A DNA stretch of 64,000 bases from Prevotella sp. Rep29 (lineage in GTDB: Bacteria; Bacteroidota; Bacteroidia; Bacteroidales; Bacteroidaceae). Under the pieces are notes generated by a model that saw only the letters and a list, made by a program, of their open reading frames with translations, was not told where the DNA came from and made no database searches. The position numbers and the translations under genes were made by a program. The stretch covers positions 1,798,001-1,862,000 of the forward strand of contig NZ_CP047159.1 of NCBI RefSeq assembly GCF_019551475.1. The letters are read 5' to 3'. Positions 49,954 to 58,825 of this stretch are shown one piece after another. Position 1 is the first letter of the stretch. Every line of letters starts with the position of its first letter.

Positions 49954-51654
49954 ATGAACAAGACTATTTCTGGACATCTGCAGGATGTTTTCCGCCCGAA
50001 ACTGGCATCTGTCATCAAGAATTACGACCGCAAGACGTTTGCCGCCGACGCGATGGCAGGCATCATCGTGGGCATCGTGGCATTGCCGCTGGCTATTGCT
50101 TTCGCCATCGCTTCCGGCGTATCGCCCGAGAAAGGCATCATCACCGCCGTGGTGGCAGGCTTCGTCATCTCCGCATTCGGCGGAAGCAAGGTGCAGATAG
50201 GCGGTCCGACAGGCGCCTTCATCGTCATTGTGGCAGGCATCATCGAGCAATATGGCATACAGGGACTGACGGTTGCCACGCTGATGGCAGGTGTCTTCCT
50301 CATCCTCTTGGGTGTGCTGAAACTGGGCACCATCATCAAGTATATCCCCTATCCTATCATCGTAGGCTTCACCGCCGGTATCGCAGTGACCATATTTACG
50401 ACCCAAATCAAAGACCTGCTGGGCATGAGAATAGACAATGTGCCGGCTGACTTCATTGAGAAATGGGGTGCCTACTTCTCGCATCTGGGCGATATCGACC
50501 CGTGGAGCGCAGGAATAGGCATCGCAAGTATCGTGATTATCGTCTTGTCGCAGCGCGTACTGAAGAAGATTCCCGGTTCGCTCGTTGCCATCATCCTCGT
50601 CACCGTGGTGGTGCTCCTGCTGAAAGAATATGCCGGCGTGACAACCATCGAAACCATCGGCGACCGCTTCGACATCAGTTCCACCCTCCCCTCAGCAACG
50701 GTTCCGGCTCTCTCATGGGACACGATTAAGATGCTGGTAGGACCGGCTATTACGATTGCCGTGCTCGGAGCCATCGAGTCGCTGCTTTCGGCAACGGTGG
50801 CAGACGGTGTGATTGGTGACAACCACCACTCCAACACGGAATTGATAGGACAAGGCATGGCAAATATTGTCTCGCCGCTCTTCGGCGGAATACCTGCCAC
50901 GGGAGCCATTGCTCGCACAATGACGAACATCAAGAACGGCGGACGGACCCCCATCGCCGGTATCATACACGCAGGAGTATTGATGCTGATATTCCTCTTT
51001 CTCATGCCGTTGGCACGCTACATCCCGATGGCATGCCTCGCCGGAGTGCTCGTTGTCGTGTCCTACGGCATGAGCGGATGGCGCTCTTTCATCGCCGTCA
51101 TGCACAATCCGAAGAGCGACATCACCGTCCTGCTGCTCACATTCTTCCTCACCATCATCTTCGACCTCACCATCGCCATCGAAGTAGGACTGCTCTGCGC
51201 ATGTCTGCTCTTCATGCGGCGAATGGCAGAAACCACTGAGGTGCGCGCCATTCTCGACGAGATAGACCTCAACGAGGATGCCGACATGGAGCGTGGAAAT
51301 CTTGAACACCTCACCATCCCCGAAGGTGTGGAGGTCTATGAAATCAACGGTCCCTACTTCTTCGGTGCCGGCAACCGCTTCGAAGACATCATGGCACGCT
51401 ACGGCAAGCGTCCGAAGGTGCGCATCATCCGCATGAGAAAGGTGCCGTTCATCGATTCCACGGGGCTCCACAACCTAGAGAACCTCTGTAAGATGAGCCA
51501 GCACGACGGCATCACCATCGTGCTCTCGGGTGTCGTTCCGAAAGTGGAGAGCGTATTGAAGAACAACGGCTTCAACCAACTTTTAGGCGAAGAGAACATC
51601 TGTAACCACATCGACATCGCACTGGCACGCGCGCAATTGATAATTAAGAATTAA
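49954..51654 (+). CDS. SulP-family anion transporter with STAS domain
   Basis: The 566-residue inner-membrane protein has about twelve hydrophobic helices. SulP features are GIIVGIVALPLAIAFAIASG near the start, FGGSKVQIGGPTGAFIVIV and GGIPATGAIARTMTN. The C-terminal STAS domain (about 450-555) has VPFIDSTGLHNLENL. SulP carriers move sulfate, bicarbonate or other anions; here the substrate is not known. I chose ATG 49954, because an upstream in-frame ATG at 49792 lies before the promoter ending at 49904. Confidence 0.93.
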   Translation: MNKTISGHLQDVFRPKLASVIKNYDRKTFAADAMAGIIVGIVALPLAIAFAIASGVSPEKGIITAVVAGFVISAFGGSKVQIGGPTGAFIVIVAGIIEQYGIQGLTVATLMAGVFLILLGVLKLGTIIKYIPYPIIVGFTAGIAVTIFTTQIKDLLGMRIDNVPADFIEKWGAYFSHLGDIDPWSAGIGIASIVIIVLSQRVLKKIPGSLVAIILVTVVVLLLKEYAGVTTIETIGDRFDISSTLPSATVPALSWDTIKMLVGPAITIAVLGAIESLLSATVADGVIGDNHHSNTELIGQGMANIVSPLFGGIPATGAIARTMTNIKNGGRTPIAGIIHAGVLMLIFLFLMPLARYIPMACLAGVLVVVSYGMSGWRSFIAVMHNPKSDITVLLLTFFLTIIFDLTIAIEVGLLCACLLFMRRMAETTEVRAILDEIDLNEDADMERGNLEHLTIPEGVEVYEINGPYFFGAGNRFEDIMARYGKRPKVRIIRMRKVPFIDSTGLHNLENLCKMSQHDGITIVLSGVVPKVESVLKNNGFNQLLGEENICNHIDIALARAQLIIKN

Positions 51655-51735
51655 GAATTATGAATTAAGACTTGATAGTTGAGAATTGACAATTACTGGT
51701 TCGAAAACCTAATCATAATTCTTAATTCATAATTA
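51640..51735. repeat. inverted AT-rich repeat after the SulP gene
   Basis: Segments rich in GAATTATGAATTAAG (around 51650-51670) face their inverse CTTAATTCATAATT (around 51718-51733), around a middle with GAGAATTGACAATT. The inverted arms could form a long stem between convergent genes. The central motif recurs inside the methylase gene at 57861-57897. Confidence 0.7.
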
Positions 51736-52641
51736 CTACTGAACTCCTTCCACCGTATATCCTGCTGTTTTGAGCAGGTGGATGAGTCCTTTCTCGCCTG
51801 TGAGATGAGCAGCACCGACAGCAAAGAAGGTCGGTTTCTCAGCCATGATGGCAGGCATCTTCGTCATCCAGTCGGCGTTGCGCTTATAGATTAAGCGTGC
51901 ATCCTCCTCTGGTGTAGAGTCACAACTGTTATGCTGTTTCTCGTCCATCGCCGCCTGCACCTTGCTCAAGTCCTGCGTAAAGAAGCCTTCAATCACCTTC
52001 TCCATCATTGCTATCATCACGTCGTTATTGTCAACAAGACACATCAGCAATTCTTTCTGGCGTTCCAATGTCATTGAACCGAACAGTACCTCCATCTGCA
52101 AATCGAATGTCTCCAAGCCTCCAACTGGTTTCCCCTGCTCTTTTGCCACCTTCTGGAAATAGCCGTCAAAAGGATTCTGCGCATCGAAGCCAGGTTTCTT
52201 CATCATATACATCAATACGGTCAGTTGCGTGTTGAGTGCTTGCGGTGTGAGTTTTCCCATCTGCATTTCCACCATTGGGTTCGTCATGTCCACGCCCAAC
52301 AGTTGCTTCAGGAAGGCATTGAAACGAGTCATTTCGTCTGCTGTGAGGAGCATATTCAGCGTCGTTCCCTCTGGAAGCATCATCGCCTGCTGCATCTTCA
52401 TCAAGTTATCAGGCTTCATCATCTCTTCCATGTCGATTTCCCCATACACCTGCTCCGCAGCATTCAGCGCCGCTTTCAGTCCAGGAATACTGTCAGTGAA
52501 CGACACGGGTGCGAGGTGATACGTACCGATGACATAACTCGGAGCCTTCAGTCCGTTACCAGAAATTTTGTACAACAACTGTGCCTGCACGCCCATCCCA
52601 GCGATCAGCACCAACAAAAGGGTTAAAACTGTCTTTTTCAT
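51736..52641 (-). CDS. TraB/GumN-family protein, secreted
   Basis: The 301-residue protein has a signal peptide (MKKTVLTLLLVLIAGMGVQA) and a TraB/GumN domain with YVIGTYHLAPVSF near the start, QVYGEIDM, a central helical segment and AVGAAHLTGEKGLIHLLKTAGY at the end. The GTxH and E residues fit the Tiki/TraB metalloprotease-like fold. The physiological target is unknown. The -7 box TATCTTTG (complement of 52692-52699) is upstream. Confidence 0.92.
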   Translation of the reverse strand: MKKTVLTLLLVLIAGMGVQAQLLYKISGNGLKAPSYVIGTYHLAPVSFTDSIPGLKAALNAAEQVYGEIDMEEMMKPDNLMKMQQAMMLPEGTTLNMLLTADEMTRFNAFLKQLLGVDMTNPMVEMQMGKLTPQALNTQLTVLMYMMKKPGFDAQNPFDGYFQKVAKEQGKPVGGLETFDLQMEVLFGSMTLERQKELLMCLVDNNDVMIAMMEKVIEGFFTQDLSKVQAAMDEKQHNSCDSTPEEDARLIYKRNADWMTKMPAIMAEKPTFFAVGAAHLTGEKGLIHLLKTAGYTVEGVQ

Positions 52642-53008
52642 CTTTATAATTCATTTAAAAATTTGTTTCTACTGATGGCATAAAGCCGTTGCAAAGATAC
52701 GAAAGTAAGTTGATTCTTCAAACTGTTTTTTGTGTCAATACACAGTTTTCACAAATTATAACTACCAAATAGGAGCATTTTTCTTATTCTGGCTTCTTTT
52801 CTCTATCTTTAATTCAACCTGTAATGGTTGGAAATGCGGTAGAGGTTTAGGCAGCTGTCAATAGTTCTAGGTTCATGAGTCCATAACCCACCCCAACAAA
52901 ACTAAAGGAATCAATCGCTGGCCTCCTATGACTTTAATACTTTTAATACTTTTCAACTTTATCGCTAAATAATCATCGATTTTCTTTGTCGTTTCAACTA
53001 ATAAGTTT
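52642..53008. other. spacer between GumN gene and toxin-antitoxin pair
   Basis: It contains the minus-strand -7 box TATCTTTG at 52692-52699 for the GumN gene. I see no gene. A stretch near 52830-52905 loosely resembles a degraded tRNA but does not fold as one. Confidence 0.5.
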
Positions 53009-53016
53009 ATTTTTGC
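52986..53016 (+). promoter_or_regulatory. promoter of the toxin-antitoxin pair
   Basis: TTTG (52986-52989), a 19-bp spacer and TATTTTTG (53009-53016) lie 28 bp before the toxin start at 53044. Confidence 0.75.
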
Positions 53017-53043
53017 AACAGAAAATAAATTGTAAACAACATA

Positions 53044-53388
53044 ATGGCAACAAAAGAAGAAGTACAGCGTTTCCTGAATCAAATGAAGGAAAAGATCAAA
53101 GTCTTCGGAATTATATATAGAGATGATAGAGGTAAAAATGCCCAGACACTGATTGATCTGGAAATTACGCCTAAGTATCGGGACTCTGTTATAATCAATA
53201 TAGAAGTCGAGGACTACTCTGAAGGACCTGTCATAGACACTCTCAACCAATGTGGAGAGATGTGGGTCTTTGGAAAAGACGTTAAAGGACAGGAAGTTTA
53301 CATCAAGATTACATTGGGGAAGGGATCAAGTGCATTATGCATTTCTTTCCACATTGCAGAACACCCAATGAACTATCCATTTAAATAA
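53044..53388 (+). CDS. MqsR-like toxin (probable)
   Basis: The 114-residue protein begins MATKEEVQRFLNQMKEK and has DDRGKNAQTLIDLEITPKYR, SEGPVIDTLNQCGEMWVFGKD and a C-terminal ISFHIAEHPMNYP. This fits the small RNase-like toxins paired with MqsA/Panacea-type antitoxins in Bacteroidales. The match is from memory of family style, not a search. It lies 6 bp before the antitoxin gene, in the usual toxin-first order of MqsRA-type pairs. Confidence 0.65.
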   Translation: MATKEEVQRFLNQMKEKIKVFGIIYRDDRGKNAQTLIDLEITPKYRDSVIINIEVEDYSEGPVIDTLNQCGEMWVFGKDVKGQEVYIKITLGKGSSALCISFHIAEHPMNYPFK

Positions 53389-53394
53389 AACGAT

Positions 53395-54378
53395 ATGCAA
53401 AGTCCATTTACTGGAGGTCATGCTACCCTCCGCCACGAGTTATCAGAACTGACGTTCCGTAAGGAGAAATTCCAGTACGTACACCAGTTTTATGAGTGCA
53501 ATGAGACCAAAGAGCGCTTCACCACTACAGCATTGGACGAAGTCAATGTCGGACAGGTATATAATCAGTATCGGGCCAAATACGGTATTCCCTTCCCTGA
53601 CGAGATTAAGCGTATTCGTCAGCGCTATGGTCTGCCCGCCTCTAAGATGTCACAGATTCTTGGATTTGGTGACAACCAGTATCGCTTATACGAAAATGGA
53701 GATATGCCCAGCGAGGCTAATGGCAAGATTCTGATGTCTATTCAGAATCCACACATCTTTGAGAGTTTTGTAACCAATGCCAGGAATCAGTTTGAGGAAG
53801 ACGAATTTGCCAAGATACTCAATAAGGTAAAATCAGTCAAAACAGATGCCAATGATGCATTCATCAAGGATTATATCTTCAATGGAAGTCGAAGGGACAT
53901 CTTCAATGGCTATGCCACCCAGTCTATCAACAAACTCAAAAACATCATCCTTTTCTACATAGAGAAGTATCATGGGGTATTCTTCACGATGATGAACAAA
54001 TTGCTGTTCTACACAGATTTCTATAGTTATAAAATGACCAGCAAAGGAATGAGTGGTTTGGCTTACAAAGCCATTCAGCGAGGCCCTGTGCCTGTTCGAT
54101 GGGACAGAATCTATAGTTTCTACGATGACATCCAACAAGAGATTGTGCATTTTGATTCTGGAGCAGAAGGTACAAAACTCACCTCCACACTTTCTCCTGA
54201 CCTTTCAGAATTCTCAGACGAAGAACTCAAAATCCTAGAATCCATCTATCAGCGTTTCAAGACAGAGAACTCCACAAGGCTTTCGGACATCAGTCACAAC
54301 GAAGATGCATGGCAAAAGTATGTTGACAGCGGACAGATGATTAACTTTGATATGGCATTTAAATTAAAAGCGATATAA
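53395..54378 (+). CDS. Panacea/MqsA-type antitoxin with helix-turn-helix
   Basis: The 327-residue protein has an N-terminal region YVHQFYECNETKERFTTTAL resembling the MqsA N-terminal part, but without obvious zinc-ligand cysteine pairs, an MqsA/XRE-type helix-turn-helix (DEIKRIRQRYGLPASKMSQILGF with NQYRLYENG) and a C-terminal Panacea/SocA-type domain (about 170-320: MMNKLLFYTDFYSYK, MSGLAYKAIQRGPVPVRWDRI). Panacea domains act as general antitoxin modules. Paired with the small upstream protein it forms a two-gene system next to the restriction-type operon. Confidence 0.8.
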   Translation: MQSPFTGGHATLRHELSELTFRKEKFQYVHQFYECNETKERFTTTALDEVNVGQVYNQYRAKYGIPFPDEIKRIRQRYGLPASKMSQILGFGDNQYRLYENGDMPSEANGKILMSIQNPHIFESFVTNARNQFEEDEFAKILNKVKSVKTDANDAFIKDYIFNGSRRDIFNGYATQSINKLKNIILFYIEKYHGVFFTMMNKLLFYTDFYSYKMTSKGMSGLAYKAIQRGPVPVRWDRIYSFYDDIQQEIVHFDSGAEGTKLTSTLSPDLSEFSDEELKILESIYQRFKTENSTRLSDISHNEDAWQKYVDSGQMINFDMAFKLKAI

Positions 54379-54517
54379 CACTAAGGCAGAAAGGCTCAGA
54401 AAGATTGGTCTTAAAATTCCGGCACAAGGGTCTATATGCTTGTTAAGAGCGAAATGGTTAGATTGATTCGTAGAATACGAATATGCATTATTGTTATTAA
54501 ATAGTTTATTTCGTACA

Positions 54518-55177
54518 ATGAAAAGTGTTTTTTTACAATTAGCGATTGTGATTATAATATTACTATCTATATTATTATGCTTTAAGGGCGATCCTTCTAA
54601 TGTCATATCTAATGGTACAAACATAGTTACTGCTATCTGTTCTTTGGGAACTCTTGTTTTGGCAATCCTTCTTTATAATAAATATGGAATAGATTCTAAA
54701 TTAATCGAAAAGAATACAGATATTGTTTTTAAGTTAGTAACAGAGTTTAATAAACTATTCTTTATTGTTGAGGGGCCAAAATCTAACATTTTTTTATTAA
54801 TAGTACGGTTGAACAATAAAAATTTGAAGGATATTTTTTCGGAATATTTAAGTCAACCAATATGCTTTACTAAGGATTATTTTGAGATATTAGATCCTAT
54901 TATGTCATTATGCAATGATCCTTTTATGCCGCCTACAATAGTAGAAGCTAGTAAATCTTTATCGGTCGACTGTATTGTTGGCATAGAGGGTTGGCAAGAT
55001 AACTATGCAGTCATAAAAAGAGATGCTGCAAAATTGTCTGATAACAATTTTGTCGGTCTTTTAAATGAGAAAGAGATAACATTAGGCGAGTACATCACTG
55101 CTTTTGAAAATTTCAAAAATGTAATAACCCTTTGGTTAAAAGAGCATTCAGGTAACAGTGTGGAAATGAATTTTTAG
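54518..55177 (+). CDS. AT-rich membrane protein of the defence island
   Basis: The 219-residue protein has two N-terminal membrane spans (about residues 4-22 and 38-54) and a soluble C-terminal region. The codon use is much more AT-rich than in flanking genes, as for recently acquired DNA. I chose ATG 54518 over TTG 54491. No family was recognised. It may be an effector or accessory in the defence island; that is inferred from location only. Confidence 0.65.
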   Translation: MKSVFLQLAIVIIILLSILLCFKGDPSNVISNGTNIVTAICSLGTLVLAILLYNKYGIDSKLIEKNTDIVFKLVTEFNKLFFIVEGPKSNIFLLIVRLNNKNLKDIFSEYLSQPICFTKDYFEILDPIMSLCNDPFMPPTIVEASKSLSVDCIVGIEGWQDNYAVIKRDAAKLSDNNFVGLLNEKEITLGEYITAFENFKNVITLWLKEHSGNSVEMNF

Positions 55178-55335
55178 CCTTCGATTATAATTCAATTAAT
55201 AATGTTGTATGCCACACTAGTTTGGGGAGAATGTTCCTTACATATCCAATGCATCACAGCTCATTGAGCGGAAATATATGAATTGTTCGTTTTGGTATTC
55301 GCTTTATGCTATGCGGTGCTTATCACAGGATGCCC

Positions 55336-55371
55336 CAAAAGTGCACGTAGGGTCTCTTCCGTGCACTTTAT
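55336..55371 (-). terminator. terminator of the helicase-methylase operon
   Basis: A 9-bp stem (55338-55346 with 55361-55369) around a 14-nt loop, just after the stop codon of the last minus-strand gene. On the minus strand it is followed by TTTTGG, so the T-run is short. Confidence 0.6.
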
Positions 55372-55695
55372 TCAAAATATCTCTACTTTGATTTTTACAT
55401 CCAACAGTTTTGCGATTCTTTCAAGCAGACTCTTTTTGCTCTTTGTTGGCATGTGAGTACAAACGAACCATCCTTCACCCAACTGCCTCATTTGCATTCG
55501 ACAGTCCATAGAAGACACAACTATTGGAAATCCTTCAATGCGGACATCCTGTAAGTTTGCAACCTGCTCAGGCCCAAAAGCCTTGATTGTAGAAAGAAAT
55601 GTCTCTGTAGCATTTTTCTCTTGTATTTTCTTTCTGTTAATTGTTACCCGCAACGATAGGGCTGGTGATTTTTTCTTTCGTACTTTACCTTCCAT
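55372..55695 (-). CDS. small conserved protein of the helicase-methylase operon
   Basis: The 107-residue basic protein reads MEGKVRKKKSPALSLRVTIN at its N-terminus, then ATETFLSTIKAFGPEQVANL, MRQLGEGWFVCTHMPTKSKK and a C-terminal LLDVKIKVEIF. No enzymatic motif is seen. The pattern of a beta hairpin plus a short C-terminal helix is found in small proteins encoded near DNA methylases, but I cannot name the family. It is 12 bp downstream of the methylase and ends at the operon terminator, so it is probably a third component. Confidence 0.7.
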   Translation of the reverse strand: MEGKVRKKKSPALSLRVTINRKKIQEKNATETFLSTIKAFGPEQVANLQDVRIEGFPIVVSSMDCRMQMRQLGEGWFVCTHMPTKSKKSLLERIAKLLDVKIKVEIF

Positions 55696-55707
55696 ATTTA
55701 TAATGTT

Positions 55708-58700
55708 CTATGATTCTTTTATAATATTGATTTCCTCCTCTGATAAGTCATATAGTTGATAAACGAGATGGTCGATTCCTGATTCCCAAAGTGATGTATC
55801 TGCTGAAGGATTGTCACGTTTTGTATTTACTATTTTATCAGCTAATACTGCCAAATCTTTTCCTAACTGTTCGTCAGGAAGTACTATTGGTAATTTTTTG
55901 AGATGAGTTAATTTTACTTGAGGGAATACTCTACCAGATTCTTGAACAAGCCTATTGTAAAGGAACCTGATGTAAGAGGAATTTATAATTGCTAGAAATG
56001 TGAGCATGCTAATTTTATTTGAATACTCTTCTCTAACCCATGCACATTGAATAGTGTTTCTAAACCATATGTAGTTGGTGTCTATTGTTGCAATAGGATA
56101 CGGTGCAGTTTGTCTCCATATTATTTTATCCTTCCTCGCAAATGCCTCTTTGCTGAAACTAACTTGCTCGTTTGATTTCAATATTGTTTTATAGTCGAGA
56201 TTAAAGTATTCATCTGTATCTGGAGAACAATAATAGCGGTTTATTAATTTACCATACCAAACAGGGTGACTATTCATAAAATACATCTTGTTTTTATTAA
56301 AAAGGCGCTCATAGAGATCATTGCCTCCTTTATTTTTGAGGCCAATATTGCTTCTGTGATATTGTATGCCTGCATCGCGTATATCAAAAACATCATTAAA
56401 CACAAGTGCACCTGTTGATGATGAAGGCAAGAAATTCAAATCGCTTTGCTTCTTTACTTCATCAGTATTTACTATCTCAACGACACCATTAACAATCCAG
56501 TTGTTTGATTTACTTGCATCTACATAATTAACAATACCGTCGGTGGTTGTGTTCTTAATTAATGATATACAAACAGGAACTACTGCATTCTCAAAAACAC
56601 CCATCCCCAAATTAACAACTCTTTCAATCTTATAATTAACAAGAATTGAACGAATATCTTTATAACGTGGCTGACTTAAATATGTATTAGGGGTTATGTA
56701 ACACAAATATCCAGTTTTATTGTTTGTGATATTTAATCCTTCTCCAATAAACATTTTGTAGATATCTGCATAGTTCTTTACCAATGCTTTATATTTTTTC
56801 TTGTATATCTCAATATCTTTGTCTATATTGGCGCCATATGGTGGATTTCCAATAACTATATCAAAGCCTCCTTGTGTGAATACATCAAAGTACCAAGTAT
56901 GCCAAAGCATGAATTGATTGTTACCAGATAGGTCAAGGTCTCCAAAATTAACGTTTATACTTTGCTCGCGTAATTGTTGCTTTACGTTATCTATAATTTT
57001 TGTGCGAAGGATTTGTTTTTTGTGATGGATTGTACAATCATAATACTCTTCAAGCATTTTGCGCAAATCAAGACGTAAGACATCTATCATGTCATCGAAC
57101 ATAGTCGTTTGGTACATATCATGTTTTTCCGTCTTCAATTCCGTTATTGTTGAAAGGTCAACACCCTTATATTGCTCCAACAGCGAGTTTCCCTGCATAA
57201 TTTTGAAGTCAAGATTGGGCAGAGCCTGTGGTGTTTCCTCGTCAACAATCAGAGAAAGCCAGAAGCGGAGGCGGGCGATGTCAACAGCACCTCGCTCGAT
57301 ATCTACACCATAGATGTTTTGCTGGATGATGTACTTCTTGATTTCTGCGGCTTTATTCTGCTCTATTCCTTCAAGGGCTGTTCGACATAAGAATAGTTCC
57401 TTCAACAATCCCATTGGAAATGCTCCAGAGCCAATAGCTGGGTCGCATATCTTGACAGTTTTTAGAGCATCATCTACTTGCTGGCGGAACTTGTCGTTAG
57501 TTCCAAGAGCGTTGACATCATGAGTGGTTACAAACTGGCGAATAGCTTCTTTTGTGGCATCGTCTTCAATATCTGTCTGGAGATAGGCAATGAGACTTTC
57601 ACGACACATATAGCTGACGATTTCCTTGGGCGTATAGAATGCACCCTTGTCTTTGTTGTCCTCCAGCAGGTTCTCGAAAATACGGCCTAACATCTCTGGG
57701 TCAACACCTACCTCTGCATCGTCAGGATCGTTCTCGTCGATGGTGAAGTTATAGGAGGCAAAGAAGTCGAGCAGGCTCTGCATATATTTGGCTGGCAAAG
57801 GAAACTCCGTTTCGTCTGTGGCATCACGCTCGAACAAACCTCCATTGAGATAAGGCACTTTTAATTGATAATTGAAAATTGACAATTGAGAATTATCATC
57901 CTTGCGCTCTGTATTGAGGTCGTTGAATAAGACTTCGAGAACATTGTCGATGAAGTGATCTTTATCTGTTGTTTGGGTAAAGAGGTTCTGGATAAACTCT
58001 GCATCACCTGTTCCCCATTTAGCACCAGCAGGAACACCCAGCCAACCTTTCTTCTGTAGGAACTGGAGGAAAACCAAACGGCCCATCAGTTTCTTCACAT
58101 AGTCACGGACAGCTTTCTCCGGGTTAGGGAAGTGGGCAAACTCCTGCATGATTTCCTCGCAGGGGTCGTTCTTGATTTCTTCTTCCCATTTATTGCCTTT
58201 CTTAACCATTCGTTTGCCTGTGACATACTGAATAATGTCCTCGTACTGCTTCTTGTAGCCATCGAAGAACATATCGCTGACAGCATCTACAGAGAACGCT
58301 TTCGTTAGGTCTTTCAACGTAAGACTACTATCACGCAGTTTCTCGAATTGCTGGATAGCCGTACGGCTGCGATGCCCCTCACCTAAGAGATACGTGAAGC
58401 GCTTGGTATCGGTTGACTCCTTTTGGTACGTTCCATCATCGGCAAACGTCCACGATTCACTAACATAAGAGAAGCGGAGTACGCTCTCATTCTTACGATA
58501 GCAGAACATAAAAGCTCCAGCATTTCCATTGTTACGCCATTGGGTGAGCAACATATCACGGATGCCTCGACGATTGCGTTCAATATCAACACTATCGGAT
58601 AGTTCCACCTCATAGATAGAGATGGTCTGATCATCACTCAACGTAATAGTACCCAGCCAAAGGGCTTGACGGGCAAACTGACTATTGGTTGACACGACTG

Positions 58701-58803
58701 AAGGTGTGCTCCAGAACTCTACTTTGCGTCCGAAGATGTCATGCAGCAGTTGCTGCCAGTTCTCACGATTGTATTTTGATTCGATGATAGGTCTGTAGTC
58801 CAT
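55708..58803 (-). CDS. Eco57I-type adenine DNA methyltransferase
   Basis: The 1031-residue protein has an N-terminal part without clear motifs (1-380), SAM-binding motif I DPAIGSGAFPMG (454-465), catalytic IGNPPYGA with NPPY at 653-656 (N6-adenine type), and a C-terminal target-recognition-like region. NPPY enzymes of the Eco57I/PglX kind modify adenine. Residues 304-314 (NSQLSIFNYQL) are encoded by an AT-rich repeat inserted in frame. It follows the helicase by 22 bp and precedes the small protein by 12 bp, so the three are one operon. Confidence 0.93.
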   Translation of the reverse strand: MDYRPIIESKYNRENWQQLLHDIFGRKVEFWSTPSVVSTNSQFARQALWLGTITLSDDQTISIYEVELSDSVDIERNRRGIRDMLLTQWRNNGNAGAFMFCYRKNESVLRFSYVSESWTFADDGTYQKESTDTKRFTYLLGEGHRSRTAIQQFEKLRDSSLTLKDLTKAFSVDAVSDMFFDGYKKQYEDIIQYVTGKRMVKKGNKWEEEIKNDPCEEIMQEFAHFPNPEKAVRDYVKKLMGRLVFLQFLQKKGWLGVPAGAKWGTGDAEFIQNLFTQTTDKDHFIDNVLEVLFNDLNTERKDDNSQLSIFNYQLKVPYLNGGLFERDATDETEFPLPAKYMQSLLDFFASYNFTIDENDPDDAEVGVDPEMLGRIFENLLEDNKDKGAFYTPKEIVSYMCRESLIAYLQTDIEDDATKEAIRQFVTTHDVNALGTNDKFRQQVDDALKTVKICDPAIGSGAFPMGLLKELFLCRTALEGIEQNKAAEIKKYIIQQNIYGVDIERGAVDIARLRFWLSLIVDEETPQALPNLDFKIMQGNSLLEQYKGVDLSTITELKTEKHDMYQTTMFDDMIDVLRLDLRKMLEEYYDCTIHHKKQILRTKIIDNVKQQLREQSINVNFGDLDLSGNNQFMLWHTWYFDVFTQGGFDIVIGNPPYGANIDKDIEIYKKKYKALVKNYADIYKMFIGEGLNITNNKTGYLCYITPNTYLSQPRYKDIRSILVNYKIERVVNLGMGVFENAVVPVCISLIKNTTTDGIVNYVDASKSNNWIVNGVVEIVNTDEVKKQSDLNFLPSSSTGALVFNDVFDIRDAGIQYHRSNIGLKNKGGNDLYERLFNKNKMYFMNSHPVWYGKLINRYYCSPDTDEYFNLDYKTILKSNEQVSFSKEAFARKDKIIWRQTAPYPIATIDTNYIWFRNTIQCAWVREEYSNKISMLTFLAIINSSYIRFLYNRLVQESGRVFPQVKLTHLKKLPIVLPDEQLGKDLAVLADKIVNTKRDNPSADTSLWESGIDHLVYQLYDLSEEEINIIKES
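57861..57897. repeat. repeat inserted in frame in the methylase gene
   Basis: An AT-rich segment of about 37 bp, with AATTGAAAATTGACAATTGA, matches the intergenic repeat family seen at 51640-51735 and 58805-58832. Here it is translated as NSQLSIFNYQL without breaking the frame. Confidence 0.75.
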
Positions 58804-58825
58804 AGGTTAATTGATAATTGATAAT

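Noticed and set aside
52828..52905. Possible degraded tRNA next to the defence island (integration site)
   Set aside because: A few stretches resemble D-loop and T-loop text, but no acceptor stem or cloverleaf can be formed.
52873..53250. Minus-strand frame overlapping the toxin gene
   Set aside because: It overlaps most of the plus-strand toxin gene, which has a consensus promoter and a paired antitoxin.
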